Assembly: GCF_000576305.1 (NCBI RefSeq)
Contig: NZ_BAVZ01000014.1
Coordinates: forward strand, 44,605 to 108,604
Length of the DNA: 64,000 bases
Direction of reading: 5' to 3'
From: Paenibacillus pini JCM 16418
GTDB lineage: Bacteria; Bacillota; Bacilli; Paenibacillales; Paenibacillaceae
Position numbers and translations under genes: made by a program. The notes under the pieces were generated by a model. That model was given only the letters and a program-made list of their open reading frames with translations, did no database searches and was not told the DNA's origin. This document shows positions 7,655 through 16,047 of the stretch, piece after piece. Positions within the stretch are counted from its first letter, which is position 1. Each line of letters opens with the position of its first letter.

Positions 7655-9103
7655 ATGTCGAACGATAAGAAATTTGTGACGGAAATTACGCCGCAAGGGG
7701 AAGATTTCTCACGCTGGTATATAGATGTTATTAAAAAAGCTGACCTTATGGATTATTCGCCAGTACGTGGATGTATTGTTTTTCGTCCAGATGGTTATGA
7801 AATTTGGGAGCATATTCAAAGCGATCTTGATCGCCGTTTTAAGGAGACTGGACACCGTAATGCTTACTTTCCGTTGTTCATTCCTGAGAGCTTTTTCCAA
7901 AAGGAGAAAGAACATATCGAAGGATTTAATCCGGAGCTGCCTTGGGTTACTGAAGCAGGCGGAGATAAGCTTGAGGAGCGTCTAGCCATACGTCCAACGT
8001 CAGAGACAATGTTTGGTCATATGTACTCCAAATGGATTCAATCTTACCGTGACTTACCTGTACTCATTAACCAGTGGGCTAACGTAGTTCGTTGGGAGAA
8101 ACGTACACTACCTTTCCTACGTACAAGTGAGTTCTTATGGCAAGAAGGCCATACTGCACATGAGAATGAGCAGGAAGCACGTGAAGAAACGATGAAAATG
8201 CTTGAAGTATATCGTGAATTTGCTGAAGAGTTCTTAGCGATCCCTGTGATTACAGGTCAGAAAACACCTTCTGAAAAATTTGCTGGTGCAAAGGAAACTT
8301 TCTCAATTGAAGCCATGATGAAGGATGGTCGTGCTGTACAAGCCGGAACTTCTCATTATCTTGGTACCAATTTCGCCGTTGCTTTTGACATTCAGTATCT
8401 TAGTCGGGAAAATAAACAGGAATATGTTCATACGACTTCATGGGGAACGAGCACACGCTTGATTGGTTCTCTGATTATGGTGCACGGTGATGACCGCGGT
8501 CTGGCTTTGCCACCGAAAGTCGCTCCAACTCAAGTGATTATGATTCCAATTGGTCCACCTAAGACTTGGGATGCGGTTGTTGGTCGTACGGATGAATTGT
8601 TCTCTGAACTGAAAAAAGCAGGCATTCGTGTACGCGTAGACGATCGTAGTGATGTTCGTCCAGGCTGGAAATACAATGAATATGAGATGCGTGGTGTTCC
8701 AATTCGTTTGGAAATCGGTCCAAGAGACATGGAAAATGGCGTATGTGTACTCGTATCACGTATATCTGGCGAGAAGAAGGTCGTTCAGCAGGATAATCTG
8801 GTTGAAGAAGTAAATGCAATGCTTGCACAAGTTCAGAGCGAAATGTTCGAGCGTGCCAAGCAGTTTATGGCTGATAATTTCTATTCCGTAGATACCCTTG
8901 AAGAAATGAAGAGTGCCATGGAAGAAAAACGCGGCTTCTCACTTGCTGGATGGTGTGGTTCGGATGAATGCGAAAGTAAGGTGAAGGAAGAGACGGGTGC
9001 AACAAGCCGTAATATTCCATTTAATCCTACTGAAGTGAAACATACTTGCCTTGTGTGCGGACAACCTGCGAAGCATACTGTTGTGTTCGCTAGAGCCTAT
9101 TAA
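7655..9103 (+). CDS. proS: Prolyl-tRNA synthetase, archaeal/eukaryotic type
   Basis: Charges tRNA-Pro. At 482 aa it is the short class (ProRS-3), not the about 570-aa bacterial form with an inserted editing domain. The class II core is visible: motif 2 region NVVRWEKRTLPFLRTSEFLWQEGHTAH and motif 3 GSLIMVHGDDRGLALPP. The C-terminal region has Cys pairs (WCGSDEC, CLVCG) and ends in ARAY. A zinc site and a terminal Tyr are typical of the archaeal/eukaryotic type. ATG 7655 follows GGGAGG at 7637-7642. It occupies the same slot as the bacterial-type proS in B. subtilis (between rasP and polC). Confidence 0.95.
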   Translation: MSNDKKFVTEITPQGEDFSRWYIDVIKKADLMDYSPVRGCIVFRPDGYEIWEHIQSDLDRRFKETGHRNAYFPLFIPESFFQKEKEHIEGFNPELPWVTEAGGDKLEERLAIRPTSETMFGHMYSKWIQSYRDLPVLINQWANVVRWEKRTLPFLRTSEFLWQEGHTAHENEQEAREETMKMLEVYREFAEEFLAIPVITGQKTPSEKFAGAKETFSIEAMMKDGRAVQAGTSHYLGTNFAVAFDIQYLSRENKQEYVHTTSWGTSTRLIGSLIMVHGDDRGLALPPKVAPTQVIMIPIGPPKTWDAVVGRTDELFSELKKAGIRVRVDDRSDVRPGWKYNEYEMRGVPIRLEIGPRDMENGVCVLVSRISGEKKVVQQDNLVEEVNAMLAQVQSEMFERAKQFMADNFYSVDTLEEMKSAMEEKRGFSLAGWCGSDECESKVKEETGATSRNIPFNPTEVKHTCLVCGQPAKHTVVFARAY

Positions 9104-9269
9104 TTAGGATGATTTGAAGTCGTTTTCTGGGGTGAGAGCAGAATACGGTTTAAGAAATAGATGTTTGAGGAGCTTCTGCCAGAAATGAGTCGGTGAGTAA
9201 GGGATCGAGGACATTTTTGTGAACAGGAGCTTTTCATTTTTATGCTAAGGCAGCAAGGGGGAAGAGAGC

Positions 9270-12200
9270 GTGGATAAGACACTGGAACAAAGAAAAAGAT
9301 TTGAACTGTTGATGAAACAGGGGGAAGTGCCTCCTGCTCTAATTGATCCTTATTTTTTAGATGGATATATTGACCGGGTGGAAATTAGTCGTAGTAGCCA
9401 GGAATGGATGATTACGATTATAAAAGATACATTGGTGCCTGCTGAAATTTACCGAGCATTTTGTTTAAAACTCCAGGATAAGATGCAGCATATTGCCAAA
9501 CTATCGTTTATTTTCAAATACGGACCTTCCGTTGCTCCTAAAGAGATTGTTGACACTTATTGGAACCTATTTCTTAGTTGGGTACAACGTGAAGTACCGT
9601 CTGTGAATGGTTGGATGATGCGTGCGCAGCATGAACTTGACGGCGAAGTGCTGCTACTGACGATGAATGATAATACATCCTTAGAACTTGCCCGTAAGAA
9701 ACAAATAGACCAGGCGATTACCCGCTTCTTTACCCGCTTTTTTGAGTTGCCATTGCGCGTTAAGATTCAGCTTGGAGAGACTAATCAGGATGCATTCGAA
9801 GAATTCGAGCAGAAGAAGCTTCAAGAACAACGTGAAGTGATTCAGCAAATGATGAGTAGTATTGAAGCGGAAGCGAACTTTTCAGATGATGAAGAAGGCG
9901 ACGTACGCCTGCAAGTGGGCTATGACATTAAAGAGCAGCCTGTTGCAATTCAGGAGATTCAAGATGAAGAGAAGAAGATTACGATTCAGGGTACGATTTT
10001 TGGTCTGGATCGCAAGGAACTGCGTAATGGCAGTACACTCTTCATGTTCAATCTGACAGACTTTGGTGATTCTATGCAGATGAAGATGTTTGCTAAGAAT
10101 AAAGAAGATCTCAAAATCATGAACTTACTCGAAAATGGTAAGTGGGTAAAGGCACGTGGACGGGTTGAAATGGACCGGTTTATGCCGATCCCTGAGCTTG
10201 TAATGATCCCGTCAGACTTATCTGAAGTACAAGCCCCTCCTGCTCGGAAAGATAATGCACCAGAGAAACGAGTGGAGTTTCATCTGCATACGACGATGAG
10301 CACGATGGATGCGGTAACCTCAATCGATAAATATGTGAAGACCGCTGCTAAATGGGGTCATAAAGCGATCGCAGTTAGTGACCATGGCGGGGTTCAAAGC
10401 TATCCGGATGCGGCTAAATCCGCTAAAAAGAATGGAATGAAGATGATCTACGGGGTCGAAGCTAACGTTATGAATGACTCCGTTCCTGTGGTGATTCAAC
10501 CCCGTTCTGAAGATTTAAAAACGGCAACTTTTATTGTATTCGATATCGAGACCACGGGTCTGTCGATTACCAATAGTAATATCACAGAACTTGCTGCAGT
10601 AAAAATTCATGAGGGTAAAGAAATTGGCCGTTATGCTACATTTGTTAATCCGCATGAGAAGATCCCATATCATATTCAGCAATTAACGAACATCACGGAT
10701 GAAATGGTAAAAGATGCACCCGATCTTGAGCCTGTGTTGCGTGATTTTGTGGAGTTTGCTGGAGACGGCATTCTGGTTGCTCATAATGCGCGGTTTGATA
10801 TTGGTTTTATACAAGCCTCACTTAAAGAACGTGGTATGAACACCATGGACAATCCAGGACTGGATACGTTAGAGCTTGCACGGTTACTTTATCCAAGCAT
10901 GAAGAACCACCGTCTAAATACACTGGCTGATAAATACAAAGTGTTGCTAGAGAGCCATCACCGAGCCATTGACGATACGATAGCACTAGCAGGTATTTTG
11001 AATGGACTACTTGCCGATGCTGAGAAGATGAAAGGGTTAACCAAGCTTGAACGTCTCAATGATTACGTCGGTGTAGATTTGTCCAACGCACGTCCTTTTC
11101 ACTGTGGCATTTACGCGCTGAATCCAGTTGGTAAGAAAAATTTATACAAACTTGTTTCCCAATCGCATACTGAATATTTTAAACGTGTTCCTTGTATACC
11201 AAAGTCGAAGCTTGAAGATTTACGTGAAGGGCTGCTGATTATCTCTGGCTGTGAAAAGGGCGAGTTTTTCGAAGCTGTACTGAATAAAACCGTTGAAGAA
11301 GCAATCGAAGTTGCTCAGTTCTACGATATCCTTGAGATTCAACCTCTAACGATGTATATGCATCTGGTAGACAAAGGATTGGTAGGCAGTGCTCTGGAAT
11401 TGAAATCAGCGATTCGAAAAGTCTGTGAAATTGGTGAGAAGTTAAATAAACCGGTTATTGCGACAGGTAATGTTCACTATTTAGAAGAACGTGATAAGTT
11501 GTTCCGTGAAATTACGATTAATGGGATCACTGGGTTTAGTCCACTCAAGGATATGCGCAAACCCGATGCACACTTCCGTACAACGGATGAAATGTTAAGT
11601 GAATTCGAATTTTTAGGTAAAGATAAAGCATTTGAAGTGGTAGTCCGTAATACATGCGACTTGGCAGACCGCTTTGAAGAATTGGAATTGTTTCCGGACA
11701 AGCTGTTTACACCGGTTATGGAAGGCGCGGATGAAGAGATTCGCCAAACATGTTATGACACGGCAAAATCCATTTATGGTGAGGAATTGCCGGATGTCGT
11801 GGTGAAGCGGCTAGAGAAGGAGCTTGAACCTATTATCAAATATGGTTTCTCTGCCAACTATTTGATCTCTGAGCGTTTGGTTAAGAAGTCCAATCGGGAT
11901 GGATATCTAGTAGGATCACGAGGGTCAGTAGGTTCATCCGTTGTTGCAACTTTCTTAGGGATATCCGAAGTAAATCCGTTGCCTGCTCATTATGTTTGTA
12001 AAAATAGTGAATGTAGACATAGCGAATGGTTCCTCGATGGTAGTATTCCAAGTGGATTTGACCTTCCTGACAAGACATGTCCTGATTGTGGCGATATGTT
12101 AAAAGGTGAGGGTCAAGATATCCCATTTGAGACTTTCCTTGGCTTTAAAGGTGATAAAGTCCCCGATATCGACCTTAACTTCTCAGGTGAGTATCAGCCG

Positions 12201-13585
12201 CAGGCGCATAACTATACGAAAGTCCTTTTTGGACCTGAAAATGTGTTTCGCGCAGGTACAATCGGTACAGTAGCTGAGAAGACAGCTTTCGGTTACACGA
12301 AGAAATATGAAGAGCATCATCAGAAAAGCTGGCGTGGAGCTGAAGTGAATCGCTTGGCTGCGGGTTGTACGGGTGTGAAAAGAAGCACAGGGCAGCATCC
12401 AGGCGGTATCGTTGTATTACCTGATTACATGGACATCGAAGATATTACACCTGTGCAATATCCTGCGGATGATACCAGCTCTGAATGGAAAACAACGCAT
12501 TTTGACTATCATGCTTTTGATGCGAATCTGCTTAAACTCGATATTCTTGGTCATGATGACCCGACTATGATGCGGATGCTTCAAGATTTAACGGGTGTTG
12601 ATCCGGTAAGTATTCCGATGAATGATGCAAAAGTAATGAGCATGTTCCATTCAACCGAAGCACTTGGTGTAACGCCAGAGCAAATACGCTCGCCTGTTGC
12701 AACATATGGTGTACCTGAAATGGGAACCAAATTTGTTCGTCAAATGCTTATTGAATCGAAGCCATCTTCATTTGCCGATCTACTGCAAATTTCAGGTTTG
12801 TCCCACGGAACAGGGGTATGGCTTGGTAACGCTCAGGAATTGATTAAGAATGGAACTTGTAACATCAAAACCGTAATCGGTTGTCGTGACGATATCATGC
12901 TCTTCTTGATCTATAAAGCGGGTATGGATGCTAGCTTGGCCTTTAAAATTACGGAAAATGTACGTAAAGGTAAAGGATTATCTCAGGAATGGATCGATGA
13001 GATGAAGAAATGCAAGGTACCACAGTGTATATTGATTCCTGTCTCAAAATCCAGTACATGTTTCCAAAGGCTCATGCCGCAGCCTATGTTATTTCAGCCG
13101 TAAGAACAGCATTCTTTAAGCTGTATCATCCTATTGAGTATTACGCAACCTATTTCTCAGTACGTGCTGAAGACTTTGATATAGAGCTTTGTTGTCAGGG
13201 ATATGAGGCTATTTATCGTCAAATTCAAGAGATCGAGCAGAAGGGATTCCAAGCAACTACCAAGGAAAAAGGGATGCTTGCTATTCTCGAAATGGCGCTT
13301 GAGATGACAGCAAGAGGCTTCAGTTTCAAGAACATTGACCTGTATCGCTCAGAAGCAACGCGTTTTACAGTAGACGAAGGATCATTGATTCCACCATTCT
13401 CTGCTCTTCAAGGAATAGGAGACAATGCTGCCCGCAATATCGCGGGAGCACGTGATTTCGGCGAGTTTCTTTCAATTGAAGATTTCCAGCAGAAATCGAA
13501 GGCAGGTAAAACAATCATTGAACTGCTCACGCAAATGGGCTGCTTCCGTGGTTTGCCTGAAAGTAATCAATTATCATTATTTTAG
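9270..13585 (+). CDS. polC: DNA polymerase III PolC, alpha subunit with proofreading, one frameshift
   Basis: The Gram-positive replicative polymerase. Restored length is 1438 aa, the family size. Order: N-terminal domain, OB fold (about 240-320), PHP domain (VEFHLHTTMSTMDA, about 335), DEDD exonuclease (FIVFDIETTGL, about 420; LVAHNARFDIGF), palm (PDIDLNFSGEYQ, about 962), then fingers and C-terminal part. GTG 9270 follows AAGGGGGAAG. The frame breaks after KKCKVPQ at 13023-13027: the sequence reads TG-TAT where TGG-TAT would continue as WYIDSCLKIQYMFPKAHAAA. One missing G restores the conserved segment exactly. PolC is essential, so an intact gene in the organism is expected. Confidence 0.94.
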
Positions 13586-13674
13586 TAGTGGAAATAGGAA
13601 CTTTTCAGTCATGTTGACTTGATGCAACAATGCCCAAATCCCTTGGTAGACAAGGTGCAGTCAAGGACAGATAC

Positions 13675-13703
13675 TTGTCAGTGTTGCCAGACTATGTTAT
13701 AAT
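13675..13703 (+). promoter_or_regulatory. SigA promoter of the rimP-nusA-infB operon
   Basis: TTGTCA (13675-13680), 17-bp spacer, perfect TATAAT (13698-13703). The predicted transcript starts near 13710, leaving a leader of about 95 nt that contains a strong hairpin. Confidence 0.75.
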
Positions 13704-13735
13704 TTTTTTGGTAATCATGGAGATAAAACCGTTGT

Positions 13736-13763
13736 GTAAAGAGTGGGGCGACCCACTCTTTAC
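13736..13763 (+). promoter_or_regulatory. Leader hairpin with GCGA tetraloop upstream of rimP
   Basis: GTAAAGAGTGGG (13736-13747), loop GCGA, CCCACTCTTTAC (13752-13763): a perfect 12-bp stem with a GNRA loop. It is followed by TCTTTGG, not a clean T-run. Its place in the leader of the operon encoding NusA suggests an attenuator or RNA-stability element. NusA feedback is inference. Confidence 0.6.
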
Positions 13764-13805
13764 TCTTTGGTATATAGGATAATGAAGTCTTGGAGGTTAT
13801 ATTCT

Positions 13806-14267
13806 TTGAGCACAACGAAGATTAAAGATATTGTAGAAGAAATGGTACAGCCCTATATGGAGGAACATAACTTCGAACTGGTTGATGTGGAATACGTAAA
13901 GGAAGGTAGTAATTACTTCCTCCGTGTTTTTGTCGATAAGGATGGCGGCATCGATATTGATGACTGCGGCATGATCAGTGAATACCTGAGTGAGAAACTG
14001 GATAACAATGATCCGATTCCCACCGCTTATTTTTTGGAAGTATCTTCGCCGGGGGCAGAACGTCCGCTCAAGAAGAGTGAAGACGTTGCAAAGGCTGTCG
14101 GTAAAGATGTTTATATTACGGTATACGAGGCGCTAGATGGTCTGAAAGAATTTGAAGGCCGGCTTCTTTCGTTTGAGAATGAAGAGCTTTTAATCGCAGC
14201 AGGCAAGAAGCAATACCGCATTCCGTATGACAAAGTTGCCAGCGCTAGACTGGCCATTGTTTTTTAA
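13806..14267 (+). CDS. rimP: Ribosome maturation factor RimP
   Basis: Encodes 153 aa from TTG 13806 (GGAGG at 13793-13797). RimP assists 30S subunit maturation. The N-terminal alpha/beta domain holds LVDVEYVKEGSNYFLRVFVD and DIDDCGMISEYLSEKLD. The conserved stretch YFLEVSSPGAERPLKK leads into the Sm-like C-terminal domain. The frame is open upstream to 13743, but that part covers the leader hairpin and has no homology. It is first gene of the operon and precedes nusA by 33 bases. Confidence 0.94.
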   Translation: MSTTKIKDIVEEMVQPYMEEHNFELVDVEYVKEGSNYFLRVFVDKDGGIDIDDCGMISEYLSEKLDNNDPIPTAYFLEVSSPGAERPLKKSEDVAKAVGKDVYITVYEALDGLKEFEGRLLSFENEELLIAAGKKQYRIPYDKVASARLAIVF

Positions 14268-14300
14268 AGACATTCTAATGAAAGGGGGAACTGAATTCCA

Positions 14301-15398
14301 ATGAGTATGGAATTTATTGAAGCAATGAATGAGTTGGAAAGAGAAAAGGGAATTAGCAAGGATATCCTTTTTGAAGCTATTGAAGCTGCTCTGATTTCCA
14401 GCTACAAACGTAATTTTAATACAGCACAGAATGTAAGAGTTGATATGAATCGTAACACAGGGGTTATTAAAGTATATGCCCGTAAACTGATTGTTGAGGA
14501 AGTGTTAGATCCCCGCACTGAAATTCTGCTTGCTGCTGCAAGAGAAATTAACCCTCACTTTCAACTAGAAGATATTGCTGAAATTGAAGTGACGCCTCGT
14601 GATTTTGGACGGATTGCCGCACAAACGGCAAAACAGGTTGTTACTCAACGTATCCGTGAAGCAGAGCGTGGGTTGATCTATAACGCTTTTGTTGATAAAG
14701 AGGAAGATATCGTAACAGGTACCGTCCAGCGCCAGGATCCACGTAACTTTTACATTGATTTAGGTAAAATCGAAGCTGCTCTTCCGCAGAACGAACTTAT
14801 GCCTAATGAGAAATTCAAACATGGCGATCGTATCAAAGCATATATCACCAAGGTTGAGAACACGACTAAAGGTCCTCAAATTATGCTGTCACGTACCCAT
14901 CCGGGTCTTCTCAAACGTCTGTTTGAGCTAGAAGTGCCTGAAATTTTTGACGGAGTTGTTGAGATTCGTTCAGTTGCTCGTGAAGCTGGTTTCCGTTCGA
15001 AGATTGCAGTGCATTCCCGTAATGCGGAAGTTGATCCTGTAGGCTCATGCGTCGGACCCCGTGGTATGCGGGTACAAACCATCGTTAATGAACTTCGTGG
15101 TGAGAAAATCGACATCGTTCGTTATTCAGATCAGGTGGAGGAATATGTTGCGAATGCATTAAGTCCTTCTAAAGTTCTTGAGGTGTTGGTTTTTGAAGAT
15201 GAGAAGATGGCGCGCGTGATCGTGCCGGATTATCAACTATCGCTCGCTATTGGTATCAAAGGGCAAAATGCGCGTCTTGCTGCTAAGCTGACCGGATGGA
15301 AGATCGACATTAAGAGCGAGAGCCAGGCGGAACAGGAATTCGGCAGACCGAAAACATCCTCGGGTGAAATGCATCAAGATTCCGTTACCGTCGATTAA
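14301..15398 (+). CDS. nusA: Transcription termination/antitermination factor NusA
   Basis: Encodes 365 aa, the short Gram-positive form without the C-terminal acidic repeats. The N-terminal RNA-polymerase-binding domain (MEFIEAMNELEREKGISKD) is followed by an S1 domain (about 135-200; VTGTVQRQDPRNFYIDLG), KH1 (VGPRGMRVQTIVNELRGEKI) and KH2 (LAIGIKGQNARLAAKLTGWK). It modulates pausing and intrinsic termination. ATG 14301 follows AAAGGGGGAA at 14280-14289; ATG 14307 is a possible alternative. ylxR follows after 24 bases. Confidence 0.96.
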   Translation: MSMEFIEAMNELEREKGISKDILFEAIEAALISSYKRNFNTAQNVRVDMNRNTGVIKVYARKLIVEEVLDPRTEILLAAAREINPHFQLEDIAEIEVTPRDFGRIAAQTAKQVVTQRIREAERGLIYNAFVDKEEDIVTGTVQRQDPRNFYIDLGKIEAALPQNELMPNEKFKHGDRIKAYITKVENTTKGPQIMLSRTHPGLLKRLFELEVPEIFDGVVEIRSVAREAGFRSKIAVHSRNAEVDPVGSCVGPRGMRVQTIVNELRGEKIDIVRYSDQVEEYVANALSPSKVLEVLVFEDEKMARVIVPDYQLSLAIGIKGQNARLAAKLTGWKIDIKSESQAEQEFGRPKTSSGEMHQDSVTVD

Positions 15399-15422
15399 TT
15401 TAAACAGGACGGGGGTCGCGGT

Positions 15423-15731
15423 TTGAAACAAAGAAAAGTACCGCTACGCAAATGCGTGGCATGCCAAGAAATGATGCCTAAGAAAGAACTGATTCGTATC
15501 GTTAAGACGCCTGAAGATGAAGTGCTAATTGACCTGACTGGCAAGAAGTCTGGAAGAGGAGCCTACCTATGTGGTAAAGTTTCCTGCTTTAAGCTAGCAC
15601 AGAAGAATAAGTCGCTCGATCGGGCATTGAAGCATCATGTGAAGCCAGAAATTTATGAGCAACTCGCTGAGGATTTCACTTCTGTTGAGAATGAATTTCT
15701 TGCAGTCAAGGAACAATCCAGTGATGAATAA
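15423..15731 (+). CDS. ylxR: YlxR (RnpM) family RNA-binding protein
   Basis: Encodes 102 aa of the YlxR/DUF448 family. Visible features are KVPLRKCVACQEMMPKKELIRI, with paired Cys, and TGKKSGRGAYLCG. The family is small, basic and binds nucleic acid; in B. subtilis the protein has been linked to RNase P modulation. The TTG start at 15423 has GACGGGGG upstream. The next gene begins inside its last codons, so the two are translationally coupled. The nusA-ylxR-ylxQ-infB order is conserved in Bacillota. Confidence 0.93.
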   Translation: MKQRKVPLRKCVACQEMMPKKELIRIVKTPEDEVLIDLTGKKSGRGAYLCGKVSCFKLAQKNKSLDRALKHHVKPEIYEQLAEDFTSVENEFLAVKEQSSDE

Positions 15732-16047
15732 AGCACTGTCTCGTCTCGGTCTTGCCATGCGAGCGGGAAAAATAGTCACAGGTGACGAAATCGTGCTAAA
15801 GTCCATACGGTCTTCTCAAGCTAAACTAGTCATACTGGCGGGTGACGCCTCAGCAAATACACAGAAAAAGTTTCGCGATAAATGCGGAACATACAACATC
15901 CCTCTGGTGATCGGATTTGACCGGGAAAGTTTGGGCACAAGCATAGGTAAGCCGGAACGCGTTGTGCTCGCGATTACGGATCAAGGGTTCGCGGAAATGA
16001 TCTCCAAGTCTTTGGAGATAATGACGGAGGTGGAGTATATTGAGTAA
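15724..16047 (+). CDS. rplGA: YlxQ, L7Ae-family RNA-binding protein
   Basis: Encodes 107 aa of the L7Ae/L30e/S12e fold that binds kink-turn RNA; a paralogue of YbxF. Typical stretches are ALSRLGLAMRAGKIVTGDE and AKLVILAGDASANTQKK. ATG 15724 lies about 10 bases after AAGGAA (15708-15713). GTG 15721, one codon earlier, cannot be excluded. It overlaps ylxR by 8 bases, and infB overlaps it in turn by 8 bases. Confidence 0.9.
   Translation: MNKALSRLGLAMRAGKIVTGDEIVLKSIRSSQAKLVILAGDASANTQKKFRDKCGTYNIPLVIGFDRESLGTSIGKPERVVLAITDQGFAEMISKSLEIMTEVEYIE

Noticed and set aside
9270..13103. Programmed -1 frameshifting in polC or other broken genes
   Set aside because: None of the break points has an X-XXY-YYZ slippery site with a downstream stem, and each break is repaired by one missing base in a conserved protein segment.
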